From NCBI GenBank assembly GCA_907164885.2, contig OU015490.1, positions 213,279,344 to 213,343,343 of the forward strand: a stretch of DNA of 64,000 bases. The letters are read 5' to 3'. The notes beneath the pieces were generated by a model. That model ran no database searches and had not been told where the DNA came from. It saw only the letters and a program-made list of their open reading frames with translations. The translations under genes were made by a program, and so were the position numbers. This stretch comes from Dolomedes plantarius. Taxonomy: Eukaryota; Arthropoda; Arachnida; Araneae; Dolomedidae. Position 1 is the first letter of the stretch; every line of letters starts with the position of its first letter. Positions 1-11,639 of this stretch are shown piece by piece.

Positions 1-389
1 CTTGTTAAATATATAATAAAATGGCTTTCAAAGAATGACATATTTACGTTGTCAATATATAGAAATCCTATACAGAAATAAATATTTATTTGCTAACTTT
101 CTGTTAAGAGTTGTTGTTAACGATTGAGTTAGCGTTAAAAAATCACGAGGAACGACTCAAATCCAATTTTATGTTTTTTATTCATTCTAGTTTCTTGATT
201 ACAATATATAAGAAAGAATATTGATGAGAATATGTCAGGAAAGAGAAGTATCGAAGTGGACAAAATATCTTGAGACATTTCGAAATATGGGATTTCTTGC
301 AATCTATGTAGTTGCTAGAAATTAAAACATTAGGTCGAATAATATATTCATCACTTTTTTTTCGCATTTCTCAGAGTGATGTTTATATC

Positions 390-660
390 TTTGAAATTTA
401 ATCATTGCACTACATTTGTGCATGCCACACATATTTAAAAAAATTAAATTTGTTAATTAGAATGCAATTATTTAAAAGTTTTCAAAAAAATCCTTTGAAT
501 ATTTTGTATTACTTTACTTAAAAAATTATTAAGCATGCATTTATATTTACCATAAAATTTGGCGTAATATTGTTAAATGTTAGGGAGTCAATCATTTCTC
601 ATCTAAACTGATAAGCGGAAAACATTTATAGATCAATAAAATAAATGCTCAGTACTATTT
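390..660 (-). repeat. Inverted diverged copy of the 2190-4470 repeat unit
   Basis: Read on the minus strand, this stretch aligns with the start of the repeat unit beginning near 2200. Both contain a run like gatgagaaatgat, then ttttatggt(g/a)aat, then a stretch like tgtggcatgca, in the same order and at similar spacing. It therefore faces the plus-strand units across the (TA)n tract and the Tc1 element. No coding capacity is seen. Boundaries are approximate. Confidence 0.6.
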
Positions 661-691
661 CAGTTACTTTTAAATGTAATTACAATGTAAT

Positions 692-692
692 G

Positions 693-782
<90 letters not shown>
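692..782. repeat. (TA)n microsatellite
   Basis: About 45 uninterrupted TA dinucleotides. Reading frames through it are alternating Tyr-Ile artefacts. Confidence 0.98.
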
Positions 783-787
<5 letters not shown>

Positions 788-1107
788 TAAAGAGAGATAC
801 ATCCTTCATAATCGTGAACTATACCCCCATTTTTTAAAAATTCCCATCCTTCAGATAAAAAATAGGAAACCTTAGAACTGTACAGCATAATATATCATCG
901 GAATATATAGAATTTAAGTACAGAGACAGTGCAAAATAATAGGAACGCCCACTTCGAAATGTGTCGTACATCGACCGTCCAATACAACTCCACGTATCGC
1001 AACAGACTGCCTTTTAGTGGCGGTGAAAGAGAAAGTATCATTAAATTATTTGCCAGTGTGACAATTGTATGAGAAAATTCTGTTCCAAACAAAGGGCAAT
1101 TATGTTT

Positions 1108-2137
1108 GACCGACGTGCGAAGAGGCATGATTATTGGCACTCGAATAGCTGGAGCGTCCGTGTCGAGAACAGCCAACCTTGTGGGTATTTCAAGGGCCAC
1201 CTTGGAAAGGTGCCCTCTGCGAATCAGAACAATGGGTGAATCTCGTAGTTAACCGGCAGGGATAGACGAGTTTTGAAGAGGATAGGAGCCCGAAACGAAC
1301 TACACTGTAGCAGATAACCTCCGAGATGAACACCTATCTCCAGAACCCTGTATCCACCAAAAATATTGAACGGGAGCTGCATACTGCGGCCAATCACGGC
1401 AGATTGGCTATTTCATAGACATTAGTATTGCCGCGGAATGCTATATTAGTATTGCCGCGGATATTAGTATTGCCGCGGGACACATAAAGCGACGACGGTG
1501 GTGCCGAGACCACCAAAACTGGATATAAAAATATTGGGAACCGGTCATCTGGTCTGATGAATAAATCATCTACATTATTTCATACCATCGGACGTGTGTT
1601 CGTCTGGCGAACACCGGCAGAAGCATTTCATGTTGACTTTCTCGTTCCTACCATGAAGCATAGAAGGGGCTCTGTGATGGTATGGGGTGCAAATCGTGAC
1701 GTAACTTGGGGCCACTGTTAGACCTGAAGGGGGAAGATCTGAAGCAAGAATTATCGCAGTATTCTCGCAGATCATTTCTATTCTATGCTGCAGACTTTGT
1801 TTCCTGGAGAACGTCCTCTGCTCCAAGAGGACAATGCCTCTGTTCACACGGTTCGCTGTGTTCAAACATGGTTAGATGAGCATAGTGATGAAGTGGAACA
1901 TCTCATGTGGTGTCCTCATTCTTCTGATCTCAACATAGTTGAGCATTTGATGGGATTTTAAAGAACAGAGTCCGTGCTTGGTTTTCTCTTCCACGGACAC
2001 GACCTGAGCTCAAGACCACTCTGCACGAGAAATGGGGCCGAATTCCCTTGAACTTTGTGCAAGACCTTTATTTGTCAATTCCAAGTCGAATGCAAGCTGC
2101 ATTTAAGGTCAAGGGTGGTCCAATACCCTACAAATAA
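1108..2137 (+). pseudogene. Tc1-like transposase pseudogene
   Basis: Translation in shifting frames gives an N-terminal helix-turn-helix segment (GASVSRTANLVGISRATL). Then comes a DDE core with the first Asp in WSDES (about 1554), the second in LQEDNAS (about 1825) and the Glu in IVEHLMG (about 1940). The protein ends SRMQAAFKVKGG...YK at the stop at 2135-2137. As read, 36 residues separate the second Asp from the Glu, a DD36E-type spacing, though indels make this uncertain. In-frame stops and frameshifts occur throughout, including in the linker near 1240-1480, so no active enzyme is possible. In life it would have cut and pasted the element at TA sites in the nucleus. Confidence 0.88.
1421..1478 (+). 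repeat. Triple 16-bp direct repeat inside the transposase
   Basis: The 16-mer attagtattgccgcgg occurs three times, at 1421-1436, 1445-1460 and 1463-1478. It looks like a local slippage expansion in the linker of the dead Tc1 transposase. Confidence 0.95.
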
Positions 2138-2189
2138 AAACATTGTTCACAGGTGTTCCTATTATTTTGTCGTGTACCTAAACCTTTCA

Positions 2190-4470
2190 GGTTCAGACAT
2201 TTGCAGTATTATTTACGTAATTACAATATAACTCAGCCTCCATAGTCATTATTTATTTATAAAATTTTCCCACTTAAAATAACAAGATTTTAGATGAGAA
2301 ATGATCGATTTCCTAATATTTAAAACTATTACGGCAGATTTTATGGTGAATAGAAATACACAAATTGTTTTGATGTAAAGTGATAAATCATTTGCAAAAG
2401 ATACTTTAGAAAACATTTAATTAACTATTCTATAATTAATAAATTTAATTACAATATTGATTTGTGGCATGCATAACTGTACAACAATTCTAAAACCTTA
2501 TTTAGATAAATTCTAAGAAAGATTGAAAAATATGTGATGTATAGATTCTCCGACATGATATATTAACTTCCAGAAAGTAAAGAGTTTTCACGAAAGCCCA
2601 TTCTCTTAAATGTCTAAAGACATTCTGTCCTGTTCGAAACTTTTCTCTCCTGACATATAGTCATCAGATTTCTTTCTTTCCGAAGCTGAAATAAAGTATC
2701 AAATGAATCCTCTCGAAATCTTTAGATGATATATAAAGGTTCTTTAAATGGTGTTTGGACTCCTTTAACATCGCTCTCAGCTAATATCCTTTCCAGATTC
2801 AGTGAAAAGATTCAGTGGCCCTTTAATATGTTCAGTTATCAAAATGTATGATTGCAACGTCACTTGATTCATATTTTCTTAAAAGAAACCCAATTAAGTT
2901 AAAGAATAAAACGCACAAAAGTTACTTAAATGTTATATTTGACTGTATTTTTCATACAACTGCAATAATACAGAGGATCGATAATGAATATTTATTAATA
3001 AAGTGTTCCCACTTAAAAAAATAACATTTCAGACGGTAAAGGATTGATTTGGCAAGCTTTAAAAATATTGCGATAAAATTCCTGGCGAATAGAAATAGAT
3101 AATAAATTCTTTTGAAGTAAAGTTATAAATCGTTCTCAAATGATGGTTTAGAAAACTTTTAATTAATTAACTCTAATTAATAAATTTTATTACAAAAATT
3201 ATTTATGACATGAATAAATGTTCAGTGAAGTATTAAATGAATCCTCTTGAAATCTTTAGATGATATATAAAGGTTCTTTAAATGGTGTTTGGACTCCTTT
3301 AACATCGCTCTCAACTGATCCAGATTCAGTGAAAAGATTCAGTTGCCCATTAATGTGTTCAGTTATCAAAATATATGATTTCAGCGTTACTGAATTCATA
3401 TTTCTTTTAAAATAAATTCAGTAAAGTTTAGGACGAAACACACAAAAGTTTCTTAAAATGTTATATTTTACTGTATTATGTATATAATTGCAATGATACG
3501 GAGGCTCCATAGGGCATATTTTTTATGATGTTTTCTCACTTAAAAAATAACATTTAAGAGGATAAAAGATTGATTCTTTTATCATTAAAAATATGACGCA
3601 CGATTCGTTGACGAATACAACTATATGATAAATTATATTGAAGTAGAGTGATAAATCATTTTCAAAAGATAGTTTAGAAAACTTTTAATCAACTATTCTA
3701 TAATTAATAAATTTAATTACAGTCGAACCCCTTTATAGTTAATCCGGTATATAACTAACTCACGTATATAACGAACGAAAATTTTTGTCCCGTCATTTTC
3801 CTATTGTACGTAAATTAGTATTGTGTCAGTTTAATGTAATCGATTTTAGTCGATTTAATTCATTAATGATAATTTTTTAATAGATTTTATCATTTTTTAA
3901 TACAACATTATTGAATACACATTACAACTAATGAGTTATACATTTTGTGAACTCTAACATTTTTTTAACGGTTCCGGCATAGCGAATTACCGGATAAAGC
4001 GAACAAAACCTTTGGTCCCTTGAAGTTCGTTATAACGGGGTTCGACTCTATAAAAATTATTTGTGGCTGGCATAAATGTACAGCAGTTATAAAACTTTAT
4101 TTAGACGAACATTATTCTCAGGAAGATGGAAAAGTGTGGTGTATAGATTCTCCGACATGATATATTAATTTCCAGAAAGTAAAAAGTTTTCATGAAAGCC
4201 CATTCTCTTAAATGTCTCAAGACATATTGTCCTCTTCAAAACTTTTCTGTCCAGACTTATACTCATCAGGTTTCTTTCTTTTGTAAGCCGAAAAGAAGTA
4301 TCAAATGAATCCTCTTGAAATCTTTAGATGTTGTATAAAGGACCTTAAAATGGTGTTTGAATTCCTTTTAACATAGATCTCAGCTAAGCATTCTGTCTAA
4401 ATACGGAAAAAACGACTTATAATATTTTCAGTTATCAAAATATATGTTTCCCACGTCGTGTAATTCCTAT
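2190..4470 (+). repeat. Three diverged tandem units of a noncoding repeat
   Basis: Units start near 2190, 2936 and 3466. Each carries, in order, a block like ctcacttaaaaaataaca, a block like agtgataaatcatttgcaaa, a block like taattaataaattt, and cctcttgaaatctttagatg followed by atataaaggttctttaaatg. The third unit contains a pogo-like MITE (3720-4048). Units differ by many substitutions and by indels: the middle one lacks a block of about 170 bp present in the others near 2540-2690. No protein similarity is seen. Confidence 0.85.
3720..4048. mobile_element. Pogo-like MITE
   Basis: The left end is cagtcgaacccctttatagt. The right end, reverse-complemented, is gagtcgaaccccgttataac. TA is duplicated outside (3718-3719 and 4049-4050). 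The equivalent position in the neighbouring tandem unit (TA at 3191-3192) is uninterrupted, a paralogous empty site. The interior is AT-rich and noncoding and resembles sequence at 11640-11830, next to a pogo-like transposase remnant. Confidence 0.85.
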
Positions 4471-4700
4471 TTCTGGAAAAGGGGAAACTTTAGGATATCA
4501 GCAGTTCTCAAAAGTACAGAATTTTGGGTTACTTGCATTTTATATATGAGAATTTTCGGATATATTTTTTTCTTTATTTTGCTTTATATCAATTTATATT
4601 GTATAAAATAATGGCAGATATTTTGACAGATATCATGTCAGGTCATTTATTGCAATTTTTTTTTAATGTTGTCTAAAATTATTTCAAGTTACGCCCATTA

Positions 4701-4800
4701 TCTATGTATATAAAACAGTTCCGTGACTGACTGAATGAATGAAAGATAACGCACAGACAAAACCGCTAGACCTAAAGGGATGAAATTTTCCATGGTGATT
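4701..4800 (+). mobile_element. Helitron-like 5' terminus
   Basis: The sequence starts tctatgtatataaaac directly after an A, then a gactgactgaatgaatga stretch and cgcacagacaaaaccgct. A TC start, insertion between A and T, and this style of leader are what I know from arthropod Helitrons. No matching 3' hairpin plus CTRR end was located downstream, so the element's extent is unknown. No Rep/helicase coding is seen. Confidence 0.4.
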
Positions 4801-5068
4801 CTTCTTAAAGTGTTGGGTGAAATAAGAAAGATTTTTGAAAAATTCTTCTTAGATTTTTTAAAATAAAATGTGCAAGCTGTTTTAGTAATTTTTTTTTAAG
4901 GTTTGCATTTAAAATAATAAATTGAGGTTTATAAAATTTTTGCCACAAGAAAGACCATAAAATTTCCGTTTAAATGAAATCTTTTTTTGATCTTTACCTT
5001 CCTTTTCTGAATTTTGGTGAATTTTTAAAGATTTATTTTTAGAATTCAATTTATTAAATGCTGATCAC

Positions 5069-5127
5069 GTGGTTTCTTTTCTTTTTGTGATACTTTAAAT
5101 TGATTTATCGTCACGTGCATAGCAACA
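5069..5127 (+). repeat. Short interspersed repeat, inverted partner at 37878-37937
   Basis: A segment containing ttatcgtcacgtgcat and a tttcttttcttttt run recurs in reverse complement at 37878-37937 with few mismatches. Both lie in otherwise unrelated AT-rich sequence. Family unknown. Confidence 0.75.
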
Positions 5128-5344
5128 AAATAAACTGACCAAGAAAAATTAAAATACAGTAAAATATAAAATGTAACCACTAGACTAAATGAGGTGTAAG
5201 TTTTTTAAGATTTCAGTTTAAATTAGTACCTTTTATGGATATTAAACATACAAAATAATTGCATTCATGGACCACTGTATTTCATTTGAAAATTTTGTTC
5301 TACATCATTTTGGCTATAAAAATATCCGTTATGATTTTTTATAA

Positions 5345-5347
<3 letters not shown>

Positions 5348-5430
<83 letters not shown>
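5348..5430. repeat. (TA)n microsatellite
   Basis: About 40 TA dinucleotides following a short ataaataaat lead-in. Confidence 0.98.
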
Positions 5431-6930
5431 TCTTACAGATATCGTGACACTTATTGAAAATAGAGTTTTATTCCGTTTACTGGTTATTTCAAGTTATTGT
5501 TTACTCCCACTTACATTATGTCTACATGTATATTTTTGAATTAGAATTTTTGAAATTCGTACATACCCTAGTTTACTAAAAAGTAATACGTGTAGAAAAA
5601 TATAAATGTGTTTAGTCACCTAAATATCTGTTCGCTGGGTCACTTAATTCATATTTCAGAAAAGGGAACATTTGGATATCAGGAGTTATTTACAGTAAAT
5701 AATATTTTAATACTGATGTTTTAAATTTTATAACATTATGACATATTTTTCCTTTGTGACGTCTTAAACCGAATTAAATAAAGTAAAATATTAAACAGAT
5801 ATATTTAAAAATATTATAACACTTGTTTTATTATAAATATATTTTTATATTGTTTACAAATGATTTCGCGTTTAAATTTATGCCATTTTACATTATGTCT
5901 ACATACACATTTTTAAATTGTATTTTTCGCAAACCAAATAATATTGCTTAAATAAACAAATGTTCTTTTACTAGCATTATATCACTTCGGTTTTTGCAAA
6001 TATTTTTAAACTTATTTAACAGTTATTTCAATTTTAAATTTACTGCCACTTATTTTACGTAAGCATACACATTTTTAAATGTCCTCTTCTAAAATCGTAT
6101 ATACACTAGCCCTTTGAAAAACATAAACCTTAATATAAGAAAATACATACTGGGATGATATAAGAATAATTTAAGATACAAAGTTATAAAATGTGAAATG
6201 ATATTTAATCTGAAATTTTATAATATTCTTCCACGCAATATATTTTTTAATTCAAGAAATTAACATTGCAATTTATAAACAATTATATCCATTTGTAAAC
6301 ATTTGGTTAAACGTTTTCATATCTATTGGAAGAAAAACTGGTTTATTAAACAGCTTCAATCAAAGCATTGAATCTATACATTTTCCCGAAATGTTAATTG
6401 ATAGAAAATATTATTTTTGAGACACATTTTGAACGTTTATATGTATTATTTAAAACTTCAGTGATACTATAGAAATGTTGGGGTTTGTATTATGCAGACT
6501 TAACGTTAACAAATAAACCTTTATAAATAAATATCCTCTTCAGTAAACTTTTGTGCATGCCAGATTCCTTTGCATTTTCAAAAATTTGTCCTAGAGCTGT
6601 TATTCTGAAAGAAACCTTAAGGAAATACGTCTAAAGTAAAAAGAAAAAAGGATAGAAGAGTCACGTAGACAGAAAAAGAATTTACTATGCATTTCAGAAT
6701 AGCCAATAGGCATATGTAAAATATCTTCAGAATAAATTTTATTTCAAAGCATTTTTTTTCTTATTCGTAGGATTTTCCTGTGATCAATTAAAATTTGCAT
6801 TTATAATAAAAAACATTGAAAGAAATATTTATGAAATAGTTATAACAACATTACTAACAACACTAAAGATAATAAATTATTTTGTAAATGATAGTAGATA
6901 CAATTTTTTCTGAAATGTTCACTTACTAAA
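5431..6930. other. AT-rich sequence with degenerate repeats, no gene seen
   Basis: Motifs like ttacattatgtctacat followed by cacatttttaaatt recur near 5510, 5890 and 6050, suggesting another decayed tandem family. A block at 5640-5690 resembles the tail of the 4470 unit. The rest shows no recognisable protein or RNA. Confidence 0.5.
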
Positions 6931-6935
6931 ACCAG

Positions 6936-7523
6936 ATCATTTACCTCAAAGTAGATAAGGATTTAAGAGCGTATCGAAATTTACAGATACCTTAAAAAAG
7001 GAAATGCCATACTATTCAATGATTATCCCGTAAATTACTATCATGAAACCAGATGATGAATTAATTGTGTACTGAAATTTACAAATATCTAAAAATTAAT
7101 GCCATAATACTAAATAACTAAATGATTATACAATAAATGGCTACCATGGAACCAAATGATGATTTAAGTACGTATCGAGATTCATAAATAAATATAAAAA
7201 TTTTTTAAATGCCGTAATACTGAGTGATTATCCACCGAAAAACTATAATGAAACCAGATGGTGATTTTAGTACGAGTCGAAATTTTCAAACAGAAAAAAA
7301 ATAATAAAGAAATAAGGTAATTCTAAATGATTATCCACTAAATGACTATCATGAAACCAGATGATGATTTAAGTACGAGTCGAAATTTAATTACTGAGAA
7401 AAAAAAAACAGGTAAAAGAGTATCATGAAACCAGATGACGATTTAATTACGTATCGATATTTACAAACAAAAAGCCGTATTAATTAGTGATCATCCACTA
7501 ATTAACTATCATGAAACCAGATG
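6936..7523 (+). repeat. Degenerate tandem minisatellite, about 80-105 bp period
   Basis: A core like atcatgaaaccagatgatg followed by atttaagtacg(t/a)(a/g)tcgaaattt recurs near 6936 (partial), 7048, 7140, 7247, 7347, 7425 and 7509. The array is cut by the non-LTR insertion starting at 7524. A weak continuation appears at 8100-8135. Confidence 0.85.
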
Positions 7524-7990
7524 TGTTATTTATTTATTTAACAAATGCCACATAAAAATCAGACCACGAGCTCTCCAATATTTTTCGCCAATACAATTAA
7601 AACCACTTGGTGCAGAGCACATTTTCAAATGTTTGGCTGTCATAGGTTGACGACAGTCACAAAGAGTCCAGTCAGGAGAATCAACAACGAAACCAAGGAA
7701 GAGATGAGATCTCAGACAGTCAAGTTTTGTTAACCGCCTAAAACATGAAACAGCAGCTTTACTTAGGGCATCAGGAACACAAGTGGTGTTCTCATTAAGG
7801 ATAACCCAACACTTGTCTATAGATGCTTCCGCGGCTTCTAATTTAAAGTTGTGTTTGAAAGTCATATTTGTTAAAAGCCTTGAAGAATAAAACGTTAATG
7901 CTTTCGTGGGTCTCTGAGCCAACAAGGCTCCTTTCTTGGAAAGGCTAGAGGTAGAGTCAGTTTAGATTTGGGTAGAAGGCTCATTGAGTT
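7524..7990 (-). mobile_element. Non-LTR retrotransposon 3' fragment with AAAT tail
   Basis: On the minus strand a coding remnant runs into a stop and then a tail of three TAAA-type repeats (plus-strand ttatttatttattt at 7525-7540), as expected for a 3' end made by target-primed reverse transcription. It interrupts the minisatellite at 7523. The 5' boundary is unclear, somewhere between 7960 and 8095. Confidence 0.6.
7530..7925 (-). pseudogene. C-terminal remnant of a non-LTR retrotransposon ORF2-like protein
   Basis: A 131-residue open stretch. Its C-terminal part has a CDCRQPMTAKHLKMC segment followed by EKYWRARGL. A Cys-rich CxC...HxxxC motif shortly before the stop is characteristic of the C-termini of jockey/CR1-type ORF2 proteins. 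Only the tail survives: no reverse transcriptase motifs are present. The reading continues upstream of the first Met (SKKGALLAQRPTKAL), so that Met is not a true start. The exact clade is not determined. Confidence 0.6.
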
Positions 7991-8099
7991 AGGATAAATA
8001 AACAGAGAAATAAACGGTTTTCGTACATCTGCTTCTTCGTTTGAGTAAAATAACGAAAGAGACCACTCGGCAACACAATAGCACTACAGTAATACTTCA

Positions 8100-9000
8100 A
8101 TATGAATATTTACTAAATGGCTGTCATGAAGATCTTCTACATGCAATGGTAGTCATGATTACTGTCTTATGCAAGTTACATTATTGAAGTATTTTTTAAC
8201 TCATATTTATAGGAGTTAAAACTGTTTTGAGGTTGATAAATATAGATAAAACTATCATTTATCGTCTCAAATCACATTGGCACGATCTCAATAAGAAATG
8301 GTTTTCTGTCTTTAATTTTTACTTGAACTGCCAACACCAAATACCGAATATAAAAAAGAAATGTGGGTGTGACGCTAAACAATTATACGTTTGGATCGCT
8401 CATTTTAGTATAAGATAAGGTTAAAAATGAAATTCACGTAAATTCAATGGACGTCTGAACTTATCAGTTTGGTGAATTAAAAGACCATTATGTCTATTAG
8501 AAGGACGGAGGGAGATTTACAAGAAGCGGATACATTCTATCCTTAAGTAAATTACTAAATCCATTTAGATAAAACTCAGTTAAAACTCAGTTCAGCACTC
8601 GATGCAAAAATATATTTGAATGAAAAAAAGAACTACTCCTAATATTAAGTAGAATTGGACCATTGTATTGGGACATATATAATGTGGGAATTTAATAGAA
8701 AAATGTTTTGAAAAGATTTTTAGGTCTAAGAAAGATTTCCATGTAATTTAAAAATCTAGAATTTTTCCTACCCAGAAATTATTTAATGCAAACAATCACT
8801 GAGTCTACAGACTCCGCTAATTGACTGTGAACCATTCATAATATAAAAATTGCAATTTATTGAAAGAGTGAAATTGACGTAATTGTCTGACGAAAAATTA
8901 GGTTTCTAATTCCATTATACCAAAATAGAAAACATTCTTCATAAATCTATGAATCCGAGTGCCTACATCTTAGTAAGTAACTAACTAACACACACTAACA
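8100..9000. other. AT-rich stretch with no recognised gene
   Basis: Apart from a weak minisatellite continuation at its left edge, nothing with protein or RNA similarity was recognised. Confidence 0.5.
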
Positions 9001-9003
9001 CTA

Positions 9004-9019
9004 ACGTACACACACACCA

Positions 9020-9080
<61 letters not shown>
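9004..9080. repeat. (CA)n-(TA)n compound microsatellite
   Basis: Imperfect ac repeats run into about 25 TA dinucleotides. Confidence 0.97.
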
Positions 9081-9085
<5 letters not shown>

Positions 9086-9564
9086 AATACTTGCTTCCAT
9101 AAAATTAACAGCGGATTGATGAGTGACTGCAATTTCATGTGAAATAATATGCACGGAAAATTAGCAGAAGTGTACATTATAAATTTGTGAGCATGAATTT
9201 TACTCTTTCAAAACCCGTTAATTTCCCTTTACAGCTGAATATTTTGTTTACTAAAATAACTAAAATATTTTTATATTAATGTGTTGACATATTCTTAAAT
9301 ATATTCAAATTATTAATGCTAAAAAAAGAAATATAACTTTGAAATTTACCAATTATAATCCAAAATATGCTGTTACGAAGCAATCAATAACAAGACCTCT
9401 AGGTAAGTTCTTTCGTAATACAAATTTTGGGGTGTGAATGGGTAAAACCTCTACACACATTTGGACAGCAAACATGATGGATGAGACACGAAGATAAGAG
9501 AAAAGCTGACGATAAGGTATGAAAAAATAAACTTGGGAATATATTTAGCCAAAATCTTCAAACC

Positions 9565-9910
9565 GTCAATTGATTTCCTCTATTTTTATTTTAAAGCTTT
9601 TATAAAAGACGTCAGCGATGTTGCAGGTTAGATGCTTCACATCCTAATTTAATAACGCATTACTTATAGTTCATGTCTGTATGCCTTATATTTTATCCTA
9701 TTAAGAAGAATTTTTTTCACAAAAATATATTTAGCGAAGATCTAAAAACTGTCTTCTGTTTTACTTTATCTTCCATATAATGCATTTAATAAATACTTCA
9801 GCAATGTCACTATTTAGTTATTTCACATCATGAGTCAAAGACAAATTACCTATAATCCGCGTCTATATGACTTATATTTTAACCTGTTACAGTAGAATTT
9901 ATTTTAACGC
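9565..9910 (+). repeat. Degenerate tandem duplication, about 180 bp period
   Basis: Two successive blocks share, in order, a tttatttt/tactttatctt lead, a cagcgatgt/cagcaatgt motif, a tcacatc(c/a)t segment, and a tatgccttatattttatcct/tatgacttatattttaacct segment. The Tc1 element begins just after the second block. Confidence 0.65.
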
Positions 9911-9925
9911 AAATAATAGAAGATA

Positions 9926-11331
9926 CACTGCTGGCCACCCAAATTGCAACACCAAGAAAGAACAGAGATATCACAACAAAATTTATTTTGTAGATAACAT
10001 GTTGACCAAGTATCAAATGATTAAATTTATAGACTTCTGTGAAGTGTGGTTCCTGCCAAAATCAGTAGCCAGAGTAGCCGCCATTGTTGGAGGTCACCGC
10101 TGCCACACGCCTCGGCATTGATTCAAAGAGACTTTGGATGAGTTCTTGGGGTACAGCAGACCAAGCAGCTTCCACACGTTACCAAAGTTGATCTGCTGTG
10201 TCAGCTGGGGATGGAATCTGGGTCAATCGTAGAGCAACCATGGACCACATGCTTTCTATCGGCGAAAGATCCGGAGAGCGAGGCGGCCAGGGAAGCAATT
10301 CAATCTGGCGATTAACGAAGAACCATTGGACAATGCGTGCCACATGTGGTCGCGCATTATCCTGTTGAAATATGGCTGTGGGCAAGCACTGAAGGTAAGG
10401 AAGGACAACTGGCTCCAACACCTCGGAGATGTAGCGCTGGCTGTTTAAAGTACCGGCAATGCGTACTAGAGGTGTGCGAGAGTGATATCCAATACTGCCC
10501 CATACCATAATACCCGGTGCAGGACCAGTGTGGCGGTGCATAACGCAGCTGTTCAGCATCCTCTCTTCACGGTGTCTCCAGACTCGAATGCGACCATCGT
10601 GGTGTTGCAGACAGAAGCGTGACTCGTCAGTAAAGACAATTTCATTCCATTCTGCCGTCCACTTCCTTCTGTCATTGCACCATTGGCGGCAGAGACGTCT
10701 GTGGTACTGTGTCAAGGGTAGACAAAGCAATGGATGTCTTGCGGACAGACCAGTCTGCTGTAAACGGCGTCGAATGGTACGCGCAGACACTGGATGATGC
10801 GTTACAGACTGCATGTGCTGTGCTATGGTTCGTGATGTAACTGAACGATCCGTCACTGACATGCGCACAATTTGCCTGCATCACGTGAAGTGGTGCGCTG
10901 AGGTGGATGCGATCGAACACGCCGGTCCGTCGTACCATCCTGCATCCAACGATCACATATCCGCATTACAGTTGTTTGGTTTCGTCCAACACGACTACCG
11001 ATTTCCCTGAAAGATAATCCACAATCTCGGTAGGCCACTATCCTTTCTCTGTCGAACTCGGATACTTGATCAAAAGGTGATCGCTGTTTTCAACGAGGCA
11101 TAATTGATAATTTTTTTGAAAAAACCACAAGAAAAACACAATTGCCGAACTTGAAATCGTCGAAATCTCCAAGCCTTAAATAGCGCTTTGAAGTGGCGCC
11201 AGGCGCGCGTGATGTGCGTCTGCGCTGAAATTCTAATCATTTGCATATCTCACCTCCGCTGATGCATGTTGTAAATTTCATGTTATTTGCATGTTTCCTT
11301 CAGGGTGTTGCATTTACAGTGGTCAGCAGTG
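9926..11331 (-). mobile_element. Tc1-like transposon, complete ends
   Basis: The left end is cactgctggccacccaaatt. The right end, reverse-complemented, is cactgctgaccactgtaaat, and both continue with tgcaacacc. TA duplications lie at 9924-9925 and 11332-11333. The 1406-bp element carries one transposase pseudogene on the minus strand. Its right end passes almost directly into a short (TA)n tract. Confidence 0.95.
10062..11101 (-). pseudogene. Tc1-like transposase (DD34E), inactivated
   Basis: Nearly full length. It has two helix-turn-helix segments (YRDCGLSFREIGSRVGRN and VSARTIRRRLQQTGL) and a catalytic core with FTDESRF, QQDNARPH and LSPIESMW, with 34 residues between the second Asp and the Glu. 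It ends SNNGGYSGY. Three lesions are visible: a TGA at codon 4, a single-base frameshift near 10860-10880 where the N-terminal and core frames part, and a TAA in place of a residue just after TADQLW (about 10178). It is otherwise well preserved, so this is a fairly recent copy. The family is very common in arthropod genomes. Confidence 0.95.
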
Positions 11332-11333
11332 TA

Positions 11334-11338
11334 CATAC

Positions 11339-11371
<33 letters not shown>
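11334..11371. repeat. Short (TA)n tract
   Basis: Imperfect TA run between the Tc1 right end and the following mariner-like terminal fragment. Confidence 0.9.
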
Positions 11372-11520
11372 GGGTGTTCGGGCTAAAAGTATACAGAAAT
11401 TATGGCTTACTGTTACGTAACTACCCATTAGAATATCGTAGACTGCTTTTCCGTGGATTATATACCCCTCCGAGAATTTTTGGGTGAAGACCATCCAGAC
11501 GTGCGTGCATACAGTAAATA
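11372..11520 (+). mobile_element. Solo terminal fragment of a mariner-like family
   Basis: It starts agggtgttcgggctaaaagt directly after a TA run and contains aactacccattagaat. The same combination occurs at 27097-27170 and at both ends of the fold-back element 27800-29120. Only the terminal region is present. Confidence 0.65.
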
Positions 11521-11639
11521 GTCAGCAATCGGCATAAAGGCTCAAAACCTGTTTCATGATTTTCATTAGTGGAAAGAAATGAACACAGCAGCAAAAGGTT
11601 AAGTGCGTGCTTTGATTAGATTTGGAGGAATTTAAATCA

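Larger units (their letters stand above)
921..2174 (+). mobile_element. Tc1-like DNA transposon, decayed full-length copy
   Basis: The ends are imperfect terminal inverted repeats: the left starts cagagacagtgcaaaataat and the right, reverse-complemented, starts cacgacaaaataatagg. A TA dinucleotide lies immediately outside each end (919-920 and 2175-2176), the usual Tc1/mariner target duplication. The interior carries a transposase pseudogene in the same orientation. The length of 1254 bp is normal for a Tc1 element. Confidence 0.9.

Noticed and set aside
6936..7523. CRISPR-like array
   Set aside because: Repeats are long, degenerate and not separated by unique spacers; the context is eukaryotic.
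10528..11010. Plus-strand open frames opposite the Tc1 transposase
   Set aside because: They are antisense shadows; only the minus strand has transposase motifs.
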